NCBI RefSeq assembly: GCF_003555505.1 | Contig: NZ_CP032152.1 | Span: 2,279,001 to 2,343,000 of the forward strand | DNA from: Thermosynechococcus sichuanensis E542 | GTDB lineage: Bacteria; Cyanobacteriota; Cyanobacteriia; Thermosynechococcales; Thermosynechococcaceae | Reading direction: 5' to 3' | DNA: 64,000 nt | Part shown: positions 8,098 through 18,010 of the stretch, piece after piece | How the letters are laid out: the number at the start of each line of letters is the position of its first letter | Numbering within the stretch: position 1 is the first letter of the stretch | Program-made: the position numbers and the translations under genes | The notes under the pieces: generated by a model | What the model was told of the DNA's origin: nothing | The model's input: the letters and a program-made list of their open reading frames with translations, nothing else | Databases searched by the model: none

Positions 8098-8859
8098 ATG
8101 AGTTCACCGCAATTAATTGGCAAAGTATATCTAGTGGGCGCAGGCCCTGGAGATGTGGGGTTACTGACGGTGCGTGCCAAGACGCTGCTGGAGTGGGCGG
8201 ATGTGGTGCTCTACGATGCACTGATTAGCCCCGAAATTCTTAGCTTGATCAACCCCCAAGCGGAAAAAATTTATGTGGGCAAGCGGCGGGGCAACCATAC
8301 CCTCTCCCAAGCGGAGATTTGCCGCCTGTTGATTGACTTGGCACAGCGCCATGCTGTGATCGTGCGCCTTAAGGGGGGTGATCCCTTTGTCTTTGGCCGA
8401 GGGGGTGAGGAGTGTCTTGCCCTTGTCGAGGCTGGCATTACTGTCGAAGTGGTGCCGGGGGTTACCAGTGGGGTGGCTGCACCTGCCTATGCGCACATTC
8501 CCCTCACCCATCGGGATTTTAGTTCTTCGGTGGTTTTTGTCACTGGTCATGAGGCCGCTGGTCGCTATCAACCACGTGTGAATTGGTCGGCTCTGGCTAC
8601 GGCGGTGGATACGATTGTGATTTACATGGGACTCCACCATCTGGGGGAAATTGTGCCGCAACTGCTGGCAGGGGGGCGATCGCCCCAGACCCCCTTGGCC
8701 TTTATTGAATCGGGAACAACACCGCAACAACGGGTGGTGGTGACAACCCTAGAGCGAGCGATCGCCACCTATGACGAGGCACAAATTCAAACCCCCGCCT
8801 TGATTGTCATTGGTGAGGTCATTCACCTGCGCTCCCAGTTAGGGGGAAGTCTCCACTAG
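8098..8859 (+). CDS. cobA: Uroporphyrinogen-III C-methyltransferase
   Basis: A 253-residue S-adenosylmethionine-dependent methyltransferase that converts uroporphyrinogen III to precorrin-2, the branch from haem and chlorophyll to sirohaem and cobalamin. The glycine-rich GAGPGD motif is at residues 14-19, LKGGDPFVFGRGGEE at 91-105, and VVPGVTSG at about 118-125, all diagnostic of SUMT. It lacks the dehydrogenase/chelatase half of CysG, so it is the stand-alone CobA/SirA type. The ATG at 8098 follows AAAGGATTAAGGC. The 3' end overlaps the convergent ClC gene by 21 bases. No cobalamin riboswitch is visible upstream. Confidence 0.93.
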   Translation: MSSPQLIGKVYLVGAGPGDVGLLTVRAKTLLEWADVVLYDALISPEILSLINPQAEKIYVGKRRGNHTLSQAEICRLLIDLAQRHAVIVRLKGGDPFVFGRGGEECLALVEAGITVEVVPGVTSGVAAPAYAHIPLTHRDFSSSVVFVTGHEAAGRYQPRVNWSALATAVDTIVIYMGLHHLGEIVPQLLAGGRSPQTPLAFIESGTTPQQRVVVTTLERAIATYDEAQIQTPALIVIGEVIHLRSQLGGSLH

Positions 8860-10776
8860 GTCTGAAGAAATAGGTTCAGGTTCTAGGGGCAGCGAGAGCA
8901 TCGCCTGCTCCAAATAGGGCAGTAGCTTACGTCGCGTTTGATCGAGAGAATAGGCAAGGCGGATATTCTCTCTGGTGAGTAGGCCTAACACCCGTTGCGG
9001 GTTGTGGCGATCCACCACAGGCAACTGCCTTAAATCCCGTGCTGCCATGCGATCAAGGGCATCCCTCAAGGGTTCATCCCCATAGGCCAGTAACAAGTTG
9101 CGCGTACAGACACTCCCCACCGTTTGCCCTTGATTGGCGGTTGTTTCTTGGTCAGCCTCCCAGCGAGTGATTACTCGGTTAATATCTCCTAAAGTCACAA
9201 GGCCAATCAATTGCTGCTGACCATCTATGACAAAGGCGCAGTAGGCTTTTCTTTCAATGAGTTGTAGCCCTGCCACCACAAGAGGAATGGTTTCATTGAG
9301 CAACAGCACATCAGACTGCATGGCTTCAGCAACCGAAAGATTGGGAAGACTCTCTTCCTGTTCCTCTTGTTGCGGTTGAATACTAGGGGATAATGCAGGC
9401 ACTTCACGCCGTTTTGGCAAACTAAAGCTGTTCACCAGCCAGACACTCAACCCCACCGCTGCCATAAGGGGCAAAATAATGCGATAGTCCCGCGTCATTT
9501 CAAAGAGCAGTAAAATGGCGGTTAAGGGGGCATTGACACTGGCGGCAAGGACGGCGGCCATTCCCACGGTTGCGTAGGCGGCAGGAGCAGCAATACTGTT
9601 GGCAAACATGGGTAGCAAGATGGGCAATACCTTACCATAGGCGGCACCAAGGGAAGCACCCAAAAAGAGTGCCGGTGCAAAGATGCCCCCCACTAGACCA
9701 CTGCCTAGACTCACTGCCGTCAACACCATCTTGGCGACGAGCAATATCAACAGCAAGCCGAGGGAAAAGTTCACATCCCTGAGAATCGCCTCCACCGTTT
9801 CATAGCCAATGCCCAGCACTTGCGGTAAATACAGGGCAACAAGGCCAACGCAGAGGCCACCCACAAGGGGACGCAGTGGTAGGGGAAGGCGACCTAAAAA
9901 CTGCATGGGTGGAATCTTCCCCTGAAAGGCTTGGGGGAGCCACTGGAGTAACTGAGTATAGGCAATGGCCACACCGTAGGCCAACAGTCCCAAGCCCAAA
10001 TACAAGGGCAACTCAAGGGAACTGCGCACCTCATAGGCTGGCAGATCAAAGGCAGGTTGGGACCCCAAGCCAATTTGGGTAATCAGGGCAGAAATCACAG
10101 CCGCTAAAAGTACGACACTCACAGCCGTGGTTTCAAAGGTGGTGCCCAGTACCACCTCAAGGGCAAAGAACACGCCGGCGATCGGGGCATTGAAACCTGC
10201 TGCCAAACCGGCTGCTGCCCCTGCACCAAGGAGCAACTTTTGCCGTTCTCGGGAGACCTTCAGTGCTTGACCAAGGAGAATGCCGATGTTAGCGCCCACT
10301 TCCACACTGGGGCCTTCTGGACCAAGGGAGGCACCTGTACCAAGGGAAATCGCTGCGGCAAGGGTTTTGGCAATAGGGCGAAGCCAAGGAATTTCCTTGC
10401 CGGCTTCTACCACTCCCATGAGAGCGGTAAGATTTGGGCTGAACTCCTGTACGCCCCAACGAATTAACCCCACCCATAGCCCTCCAAGCATCGGCACACA
10501 GGCCAGTGTCCAAGCGCCCCATCGACCAATCAGCCCCATTAAGTCTTCAAGGGCAATGTGATGAATTGTCTCAATCAGATAACGGAACAGCAGCACACTT
10601 AACCCCGCACTGCCGCCAATGAGTACTGCCAAGACTAGTACGACGGTTTCCGGGGGCGGTTGCAATTGATTGAAAAGACGAGTGAGGCGAGATTCAGCGG
10701 CAAAAAGGGGGGAAGGGGAGGACACGGGTGGAAAAACTTGCCTGAAACGGGATAGCTCTAACCTAATTATGCGCAA
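8839..10776 (-). CDS. ClC-family chloride channel or Cl-/H+ antiporter with C-terminal CBS pair
   Basis: A 645-residue ClC protein. The membrane part covers about residues 40-450, with the gating motif GPEGP at 152-156 (gating glutamate E154) and GGIFAPALFLGASLG about residue 365. A CBS domain pair, probably regulatory nucleotide binding, occupies about 490-610 (VAEAMQSDVLLLNE and GSVCTRNLLLAYGDEPL). The first selectivity motif, GSGIP in E. coli ClC, reads GKEIP here, so the key serine is replaced. The most upstream start is a TTG at 10776; an internal GTG near residue 18 is an alternative, since the N-terminus has no ATG. The gene overlaps cobA at its 3' end by 21 bases. Confidence 0.9.
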   Translation of the reverse strand: MRIIRLELSRFRQVFPPVSSPSPLFAAESRLTRLFNQLQPPPETVVLVLAVLIGGSAGLSVLLFRYLIETIHHIALEDLMGLIGRWGAWTLACVPMLGGLWVGLIRWGVQEFSPNLTALMGVVEAGKEIPWLRPIAKTLAAAISLGTGASLGPEGPSVEVGANIGILLGQALKVSRERQKLLLGAGAAAGLAAGFNAPIAGVFFALEVVLGTTFETTAVSVVLLAAVISALITQIGLGSQPAFDLPAYEVRSSLELPLYLGLGLLAYGVAIAYTQLLQWLPQAFQGKIPPMQFLGRLPLPLRPLVGGLCVGLVALYLPQVLGIGYETVEAILRDVNFSLGLLLILLVAKMVLTAVSLGSGLVGGIFAPALFLGASLGAAYGKVLPILLPMFANSIAAPAAYATVGMAAVLAASVNAPLTAILLLFEMTRDYRIILPLMAAVGLSVWLVNSFSLPKRREVPALSPSIQPQQEEQEESLPNLSVAEAMQSDVLLLNETIPLVVAGLQLIERKAYCAFVIDGQQQLIGLVTLGDINRVITRWEADQETTANQGQTVGSVCTRNLLLAYGDEPLRDALDRMAARDLRQLPVVDRHNPQRVLGLLTRENIRLAYSLDQTRRKLLPYLEQAMLSLPLEPEPISSDLVETSP

Positions 10777-10791
10777 TTTCCACAGGAGACG

Positions 10792-11511
10792 CTAAAAGGG
10801 CAAGATTTCAGGGGTGACACGGTAAAAGTAGGGGTGCAGCCACCACAGCAAAGCGACAAAGATCGCCACTCCCCCATAGGCGGGGCGCAAAAATTCCTGC
10901 CACACCAGTTGTTGCTTGCCCTCCCAAATGGCTTTGAAGGGAATGATGGAGGTGCGAGCCTTCAGGGCAGTAAATGCTTCTCCATGCCGTGCGTACCAGC
11001 GGCGATCGCCATGCCAAACCCCAAAGCAGTGATGGGCAATCAGACCAAGGGAAGTTAGCAGTGTAAAGGACGTGCCCAACCACAGCGTATGCGCTACACA
11101 CCAGATCACCTGTCCCCATAACTGCGGGTGGCGGGTAATGCGAATAATGCCCGTTTCGTAGAGGTGCACTTCTGGCTTTTGCACAGCGGCAATTTCTAGC
11201 AGGTTAAATGTGGCCGGATAAAGAAAGAGAAACGAGATCGCCGATAGCCCCCACACGAGCGCACCCATCCCCGGTGCCCCTTGGAGTTGCCACAGTTGCA
11301 CGCCGTCGTAGCGGTGGGCCAAAAAGTAGAGAATCAAGATTGTCGCTAAGGGCAGACTCACTAGGGCGAAAAAAATGCGATAGAGACGGGCACCCACGCG
11401 CTTTTCTGCCCAAGGACGTAAGCTTGCCAATCCACTGTGGGCGATCGCAAACAAGAGCAATAGCCCCACCATGATCCACTGCGAACTGGTTTGCCAACTG
11501 TGGTGATCCAC
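10792..11511 (-). CDS. NnrU-family membrane protein, probable 15-cis-zeta-carotene isomerase-like
   Basis: A 239-residue membrane protein with about six helices. The core motif IRITRHPQLWGQVIWCVAHTL and the following HHCFGVWHGDRRWYARHGEAF are the NnrU/Z-ISO signature, including histidines that bind haem in plant Z-ISO. Z-ISO isomerises 9,15,9'-tri-cis-zeta-carotene in carotenoid synthesis; bacterial NnrU proteins are linked to nitrite metabolism, but that neighbourhood is absent here. A carotenoid role is inferred from similarity of the motif region to plant Z-ISO. The start is a GTG at 11511. The ClC gene follows after 15 bases on the same strand. Confidence 0.75.
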   Translation of the reverse strand: MDHHSWQTSSQWIMVGLLLLFAIAHSGLASLRPWAEKRVGARLYRIFFALVSLPLATILILYFLAHRYDGVQLWQLQGAPGMGALVWGLSAISFLFLYPATFNLLEIAAVQKPEVHLYETGIIRITRHPQLWGQVIWCVAHTLWLGTSFTLLTSLGLIAHHCFGVWHGDRRWYARHGEAFTALKARTSIIPFKAIWEGKQQLVWQEFLRPAYGGVAIFVALLWWLHPYFYRVTPEILPF

Positions 11512-11649
11512 GTCTATCTACTCCCTACATCCCTACAATGGAAACCCCTTCCCATGATCCCAAAGGACGGTTTGTAAAGCAATGTAACTGAGCCGAAAAA
11601 CGCAGCCTATAGGCTATAGTCAAGGCGTTGAGGGCATCCGAATCAATCT

Positions 11650-12696
11650 ATGTTCAATTGGCTTGATCGCCTCGAAAACCGTCGCCTACTGCGCCTGCTG
11701 CTGCTCTTTGCTCTTGGCTGGATTGGTGTGCAACTTTTGCACTACTTTGCCTACGTCTTACTGATCTTTCTTTTTTCGGCCATTCTGGCGTTTTTACTCA
11801 ACTATCCCGTGAGCTGGCTCAAGGGTTACTTGCCCCATGGCTTTGCGGTTACCATTGTGTTTCTCGGGACATTGGCACTGTTGCTCGGCTTGGGGATTAC
11901 CCTTGGCTTGGCGATCATTGGCCAGTTGCAGGACTTAATCACCAATTTGCCCAGCCAAATTGATCTGTGGATTGACTCCCTTGAGAGGATGCAGCAATTT
12001 CTAGCGCGATGGAATTTAGACATCAATTTTCAGCAACTGGAGTCAGAATTACGTAATTTTGCCCTTGCTGGCATTCAGTTTGGCTTTGGTAAGCTCCAGT
12101 CCATCTTTGCCCTCTTCCTAAGCGGCATTATTGTTGCTGTGATTACCTTCTTTATGCTGCTAGAGGGGAAAAGGCTATGGCAGTACCTACTGAGTTTTTT
12201 GCCCGACCCATGGCGCGATCGCGTGCCTCAAGCCTTGGAGCGGAACTTTTTGGGCTTCTTTAGTGGCCGTTTGCTGCTGTCTCTCTTCTTTGGTACCGCC
12301 ACATTCATTGTCCTGCTGGTGTTACGTGCCCCCTACGCCCTTGCCCTTGGGGCGATCGCCGGCGGTTTGGATCTGATTCCAGGGATTGGCTCAACGATGG
12401 GCATTGCCCTAGTGTGCTTGATCCTACTGCCCAAGGGTATTGCTCTGAGTGTACAAGTGCTAATTAGCTGTATTCTGCTACAACAGGTGGAGGAAAATAT
12501 CCTCATGCCGCGTGTGATGCGCAACTCCGTCAACCTCAATCCGGTGGTTTTATTTTTTTCCCTCTTGGTGGGAGCAACGGTGGCAGGCATTGTCGGCATT
12601 TTCCTTGCTATTCCCATTACGGGGACAATTGTCAGTTTGCTAGATCTCAAAGCCTTGCAGGCCAGCAGTGAGGCTGTCCCGAAATCCTCGTCCTAG
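11650..12696 (+). CDS. AI-2E family (PerM-like) transporter
   Basis: A 348-residue integral membrane protein of the AI-2E exporter/PerM family. It has an N-terminal pair of helices (YVLLIFLFSAILAFLLNYP), a soluble helical segment (LPSQIDLWIDSLERMQQFL), and the conserved block IAGGLDLIPGIGSTMGIALVCL, then LISCILLQQVEENILMPRVMRNSVNLNPVVL, which is the family's best-conserved stretch. Substrates are known for only a few members (autoinducer-2, sodium/proton exchange), so none is assigned. A hairpin with a T-run lies 40 bases after the stop, which may terminate this transcript before rpsD. Confidence 0.87.
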   Translation: MFNWLDRLENRRLLRLLLLFALGWIGVQLLHYFAYVLLIFLFSAILAFLLNYPVSWLKGYLPHGFAVTIVFLGTLALLLGLGITLGLAIIGQLQDLITNLPSQIDLWIDSLERMQQFLARWNLDINFQQLESELRNFALAGIQFGFGKLQSIFALFLSGIIVAVITFFMLLEGKRLWQYLLSFLPDPWRDRVPQALERNFLGFFSGRLLLSLFFGTATFIVLLVLRAPYALALGAIAGGLDLIPGIGSTMGIALVCLILLPKGIALSVQVLISCILLQQVEENILMPRVMRNSVNLNPVVLFFSLLVGATVAGIVGIFLAIPITGTIVSLLDLKALQASSEAVPKSSS

Positions 12697-12735
12697 GGTT
12701 GCGATCGCCCCCATCCCCTTGATATACTAGGCAAG

Positions 12736-12772
12736 CTGATTAAGTTGCCCTCGGCAAATCAGTCTATTTTTT
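12736..12772 (+). terminator. Hairpin plus T-run between the AI-2E gene and rpsD
   Basis: The arms TTGCC and GGCAA (12745-12749, 12753-12757) enclose CTC, and CTGAT with ATCAG (12736-12740, 12758-12762) extend the stem past a short bulge. A T-rich tract, TCTATTTTTT, follows. This is the form of an intrinsic terminator. It could also act as an attenuator in an rpsD leader, as the rpsD ATG is only 50 bases on. Confidence 0.6.
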
Positions 12773-12821
12773 GCACATTTTTGGTTGGACACCATCATCA
12801 CTGTAGGTTGGGTATAGTTGC

Positions 12822-13430
12822 ATGGCTCGATATCGTGGCCCTCGTTTGAGAATTGTCCGTCGTCTGGGTGAACTAGCTGGTCTCACCCGCAAAGCCCCCA
12901 AGCGGAGCTATCCTCCCGGTCAACACGGCCAAGCCCGCAAAAAGCGTTCGGAATATGCCCTGCGCCTTGACGAGAAGCAAAAACTGCGCTTCAACTACGG
13001 GGTCTCGGAGCGGCAACTCGTGCGCTATGTGCGCAAAGCCCGTCGCGTGAGTGGTTCCACTGGGCAAACCCTCCTACAGTTGTTGGAAATGCGGCTGGAT
13101 AATACCGTTTTCCGCCTCGGTATGGCACCAACGATTCCAGCAGCTCGCCAACTGGTGAATCATGGCCATATTTTGGTCAATGGTCGCAGTGTGTCTATTC
13201 CCAGCTATCAGTGCCGTCCAGGGGATGTGATTACTGTCCGCGATAATGAGCGATCGCGCCGCTTGGTGGAAACTAACCTACAAAATCCCGGTCTTGCCAA
13301 TCTCCCCAGCCACTTGGAACTGGATAAAAGCACCCTCACCGGTAGAGTGACGGGTATTGTCGAACGGCAATGGGTTGCTCTCCAAGTCAATGAACTCCTC
13401 GTGGTTGAGTACTACTCCCGCAAAGTCTAG
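12822..13430 (+). CDS. rpsD: 30S ribosomal protein S4
   Basis: A 202-residue primary-binding small-subunit protein. The N-terminus [21 protein letters not shown] is typical of cyanobacterial and plastid S4. The S4 RNA-binding domain lies at about residues 90-155, with [33 protein letters not shown]4 nucleates 16S rRNA folding and in many bacteria represses its own operon. No alpha-operon partners (rpsM, rpsK, rpoA) are next to it; prfA follows after 18 bases, suggesting a translation-themed operon. The hairpin at 12736-12772 sits in its upstream region. Confidence 0.97.
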   Translation: MARYRGPRLRIVRRLGELAGLTRKAPKRSYPPGQHGQARKKRSEYALRLDEKQKLRFNYGVSERQLVRYVRKARRVSGSTGQTLLQLLEMRLDNTVFRLGMAPTIPAARQLVNHGHILVNGRSVSIPSYQCRPGDVITVRDNERSRRLVETNLQNPGLANLPSHLELDKSTLTGRVTGIVERQWVALQVNELLVVEYYSRKV

Positions 13431-14543
<1,113 letters not shown>

Positions 14544-14552
14544 GAGGATGAA

Positions 14553-14822
14553 ATGACCAAATTTGTGGCTTGGGGACGCTACTGTGAGGATGTCCTCGAA
14601 CGGCGTGCCCCTCACCGCCAAGCCCACCTCGACGGCCTTGCGGCTCAAAAAGCCCAAGGGGTACTTGTGACCATTGGCCCCACCAAAGACCTGCGCTACT
14701 TTTTTGCGATTTACGAGGCGGATAGCGAAGAGACCGTGCGCCAATTGATTGAAAACGATCCCTACTGGCAGCATCAAGTGTGGACAGAGTACAGCATTCA
14801 TGAGTGGATCCAAGCCCTCTAA
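14553..14822 (+). CDS. YCII-domain (YciI-like) small protein
   Basis: An 89-residue ferredoxin-like protein with the YCII pattern: an N-terminal FVAWGRYCEDVLERRAPHRQAHLDGL, where the H-x-x-H-L helix carries the conserved histidine, then GVLVTIGPTKD and a C-terminal DPYWQHQVWTEYSIHEW. Members include YciI and dehalogenase-like domains; most have no proven role. A strong AGGAGG lies 7 bases before the ATG at 14553. It follows prfA by 9 bases, so it is probably co-transcribed with rpsD-prfA. A second, distinct YCII protein is encoded at 39574-39846. Confidence 0.85.
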   Translation: MTKFVAWGRYCEDVLERRAPHRQAHLDGLAAQKAQGVLVTIGPTKDLRYFFAIYEADSEETVRQLIENDPYWQHQVWTEYSIHEWIQAL

Positions 14823-14847
14823 GGGCGAGGGCGGATCCGAAACTCCT

Positions 14848-16056
14848 TTAGGGCGCAAGGGCATTGCCCCGCATCAAGCTCCCAAGGGTTTTTGCCGTAA
14901 TTTTCAACTGCACTAAGGGATTAGCCGGCACCACGGTCTTGTAGAGGTAGCTATCGAAGGTGAGCTTCTGCACATCAATATCGCTACACATCTCCACAAA
15001 AGCCTCACGGGTGGCATCGGAGCGATAAAAGACCCGTTGCAGCAGATCCAACACTAGGTAGGTCATGCCATAGGCTTTGTCCCAGCGCTTCAGGTAGAGC
15101 TTGAGATCGGCTTCCGTGGGGATACGACGACCACCGTTGGAGGTCTCGACAATGGTTTCAGCGCACATGCGGGCTGACTTGGCGGCAAAGTAAATGCCTT
15201 CTCCAGAGGACTTGGTGACGGTACCCGCAGCATCCCCTACAAGGGCGACACGACCCACCACTCGCCGAGGCCGAGGATGTTCAGGAATGGGGTGGGCTTC
15301 GACTTTAATAATTTGCCCCCCTTCCAGTTTGGTAGCAGCGCGGGCACGGATTCCCGCTTGCAACTCCCGAATCCGATCTTTGTTGACTTTCATAGTGCCG
15401 GTGCCCACGGCGACATGGTCATATTTGGGGAAAACCCACGCATAAAAGTCAGGGGATACATCATCCCCGACGTACATTTCTGCCAACTCGTTGTAGTAGG
15501 CCATTTTGTCTTCAGGCAAACGGATGCGCTCCTGATAGGCAATGGCGTAGTTGTAATCGCCGGCATCAATTTCCTTGGCAATGCGGGAATTTGCCCCATC
15601 GGCACCAATCACCACATCCACTTCAAGGGTTTGAGCGGTGCCATCCTCTTGCACATAGTGGAGCGTGTAGGGCTGATCGCTGGTGGTGGGCTGCTCCAGC
15701 TTAAAGACAGTGCCATTGATCAAATTGGCGCCTAAATCTGCCGCCCGATTGCGCATAAAGCTATCGAGGACTTCGCGGCGGCACATACCGATATACTCGT
15801 GGTCTTTGAGGGTATGGCCAATGTTCACCTCGATATTAGAGGGGGAAATCATTTTCATTTTCCGCACGCGGCGGTCAATAATTTCCGGGGGTAAGTCAAA
15901 TTCACTGACCATGCACAGGGGGATCGCACCGCCACAGGGCTTGGCATTGTCTAGTTTACGTTCAAAAAGATAAGTCTGGATTCCGGCTTTGGCTAAGGTT
16001 TCGGCGGCTGAGGAACCCGCTGGACCACCACCGACCACTGCTACCCGAAGTGACAA
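14848..16056 (-). CDS. chlP: Geranylgeranyl diphosphate/chlorophyll reductase
   Basis: A flavoprotein that reduces the geranylgeranyl tail to phytyl for chlorophyll, tocopherol and phylloquinone. The N-terminal dinucleotide-binding motif VAVVGGGPAGSSAAE is followed by LFERKLDNAKPCGGAIP, diagnostic of ChlP/BchP. A second conserved motif, RVALVGDAAGTVTKSSGEGI, binds FAD in the middle. No ATG is available. A TTG at 16056 gives the usual start MSLRVAVVG and 402 residues; a TTG at 16083 would add nine residues. The gene ends 25 bases from the convergent YCII gene. The 280-base gap upstream is shared with divergent gpmI. Confidence 0.95.
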   Translation of the reverse strand: MSLRVAVVGGGPAGSSAAETLAKAGIQTYLFERKLDNAKPCGGAIPLCMVSEFDLPPEIIDRRVRKMKMISPSNIEVNIGHTLKDHEYIGMCRREVLDSFMRNRAADLGANLINGTVFKLEQPTTSDQPYTLHYVQEDGTAQTLEVDVVIGADGANSRIAKEIDAGDYNYAIAYQERIRLPEDKMAYYNELAEMYVGDDVSPDFYAWVFPKYDHVAVGTGTMKVNKDRIRELQAGIRARAATKLEGGQIIKVEAHPIPEHPRPRRVVGRVALVGDAAGTVTKSSGEGIYFAAKSARMCAETIVETSNGGRRIPTEADLKLYLKRWDKAYGMTYLVLDLLQRVFYRSDATREAFVEMCSDIDVQKLTFDSYLYKTVVPANPLVQLKITAKTLGSLMRGNALAP

Positions 16057-16339
16057 CGGACGACTCCCAATTTTGGCTAACAAACAACAGTTTGGATACT
16101 ATCACGGCAATTTTTTGTCTTCAAGGATTTAATCCCGAAAAGCCGCATCTGTAACAGTTTTCAACATTTGGCCCTCTCTGATCCGCTAGGATAGATCCAA
16201 CTATTGATTCAGAATTGATCCAGGGGGCGGACGGTAGCGAAAGTTACTCATATTTGTCTCTCGCGGTCGAGAATGGTATTATTTGCGAGGTTGTACAATT
16301 TACACGATTTCCCAGAGAAGTTTAAGGTAGGGCATTCAC

Positions 16340-17935
16340 ATGGCATCGTCTCCTGTTGCGCCCGTTGTTTTGATGATTTTGGATGGCTGGGGCTATCGCG
16401 AAGAGACCTACGGTAATGCGATCGCCAGCGCCAATACGCCAGTCATGGACAGTTTGTGGCAGGCCTACCCCCACACATTGATTTACACCTCTGGGAAGGC
16501 AGTGGGACTCCCCAAGGGACAAATGGGTAACTCCGAGGTGGGGCACTTAAATATCGGTGCTGGGCGCATTGTTCCCCAGGAGTTGGTGCGCATTTCCGAT
16601 GCCGTCGAAGATGGCAGCCTCTTTAGTAATCCTGTCCTTGTGAAGCTCTGCCAAACCGTAAAGGAGCGTAAGGGCAAGCTGCATTTTATTGGCCTGTGTT
16701 CTGCTGGCGGGGTGCATTCCCACATTGACCATCTCTATGGTTTGGTGGAACTGGCGAGGCGTCATGAATTGCCCGCCTGTATTCATGCCATTACCGATGG
16801 TCGCGATACGCCCCCCCGCGATGCAGCAGGTGTCCTTGAGGAATTGGAGCAACGCCTGCAAACCATGGGCTGCGCACGAATTGTGACGGTGAGTGGTCGC
16901 TACTATGCCATGGATCGCGATCGCCGTTGGGATCGTACCGAGGCGGCCTACCGCGTCATGACCAGCAATGAGAATATACAACCCCTACGGGCGGTGGATG
17001 TGGCCAGTAAGTCCTATGCTCAGGATATTGGCGATGAATTCATTGTCCCCACACGCATTGCAGAAGGCGCCGTTGAACCCGGCGATGGTGTGGTGTTCTT
17101 TAATTTCCGACCCGATCGCGCCCGCCAACTCACCCAAGCTTTTATTGACCCGGACTTTAGCGGCTTTGAACGGGCAATAATTACGCCCTTGGAATACGTG
17201 ACCTTTACCCAATACGATGCCAACTTTAACTGTGGTGTCGCCTTCCCGCCCCAAAACCTCAATCATATCCTTGGGGAAGTGATTGCCGAACATGGCCTGA
17301 AGCAACTGCGGGCAGCGGAAACGGAAAAGTATGCCCACGTCACTTATTTTTTCAATGGTGGTCTCGAGGAACCTTTCCGCGGTGAAGATCGCATTCTCAT
17401 CCCCAGTCCAATGGTGGCCACCTACGATCAAGCACCAGCTATGTCTGCCCTCGCCGTCACAGAAGCGGTCAAAGAAGCCATTGAGAAACAGGAATATGCT
17501 CTAGTTGTGGTGAACTTTGCTAACCCCGATATGGTGGGGCACACGGGGCAATTGGCCGCGACCATTCAAGCTATTGAAACTGTGGATCGCTGTGTCGGCG
17601 TCTTGGTGGAAGCGACAACAAAAGTGGGGGGCACGCTGCTGATTACCGCTGATCACGGCAACGCTGAGTACATGATTGATGAGGACGGTAACCCTTGGAC
17701 GGCTCACACCACCAACCCCGTTCCCTTTATCTTGGTGGAAGGGGAGAAACGCAAAATCCCCGGCCATGGTGGAGATGTCACCTTGCGCCAAGACGGCTGC
17801 CTTGCGGATATTGCACCGACGATTCTGGAAATTTTGGGGCTGCCGCAACCCCCTGAGATGACGGGGCGATCGCTGATTGTCAGTGCCCCCTATGAAACGC
17901 GCCTCAATCGCACCCCCGTCTCTGTGAAGGTCTAA
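16340..17935 (+). CDS. gpmI: 2,3-bisphosphoglycerate-independent phosphoglycerate mutase
   Basis: A 531-residue glycolytic enzyme interconverting 3- and 2-phosphoglycerate through a phosphoserine intermediate with two metal ions. The metal site DGWGYREE begins at Asp15, and the nucleophile Ser65 lies in QMGNSEVGHLNIGAG. Later motifs GRYYAMDRDRRWDR, FNFRPDRARQL, ANPDMVGHTG and TADHGNAE carry the rest of the metal and substrate ligands. The length and every motif are normal. The gene diverges from chlP; the gap of about 280 bases holds no clear gene. Confidence 0.97.
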   Translation: MASSPVAPVVLMILDGWGYREETYGNAIASANTPVMDSLWQAYPHTLIYTSGKAVGLPKGQMGNSEVGHLNIGAGRIVPQELVRISDAVEDGSLFSNPVLVKLCQTVKERKGKLHFIGLCSAGGVHSHIDHLYGLVELARRHELPACIHAITDGRDTPPRDAAGVLEELEQRLQTMGCARIVTVSGRYYAMDRDRRWDRTEAAYRVMTSNENIQPLRAVDVASKSYAQDIGDEFIVPTRIAEGAVEPGDGVVFFNFRPDRARQLTQAFIDPDFSGFERAIITPLEYVTFTQYDANFNCGVAFPPQNLNHILGEVIAEHGLKQLRAAETEKYAHVTYFFNGGLEEPFRGEDRILIPSPMVATYDQAPAMSALAVTEAVKEAIEKQEYALVVVNFANPDMVGHTGQLAATIQAIETVDRCVGVLVEATTKVGGTLLITADHGNAEYMIDEDGNPWTAHTTNPVPFILVEGEKRKIPGHGGDVTLRQDGCLADIAPTILEILGLPQPPEMTGRSLIVSAPYETRLNRTPVSVKV

Positions 17936-17966
17936 AGCGTTCTCTACCCAAGAGCGACGGCAGAAA

Positions 17967-17986
17967 ATTTTAAGATTTCTTAAAAT
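17967..17986 (+). repeat. A/T-rich inverted repeat upstream of the ABC exporter
   Basis: ATTTTAAG and CTTAAAAT form a perfect 8-base inverted repeat with a four-base loop, 25 bases before the ATG at 18011 and 32 bases after gpmI. It could be a protein-binding site or a weak gpmI terminator. A second weak stem (AGGAACA with TTGTCCT) and GTTTTT follow immediately before the ATG. Confidence 0.4.
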
Positions 17987-18010
17987 AGGAACAGTGCTTG
18001 TCCTGTTTTT

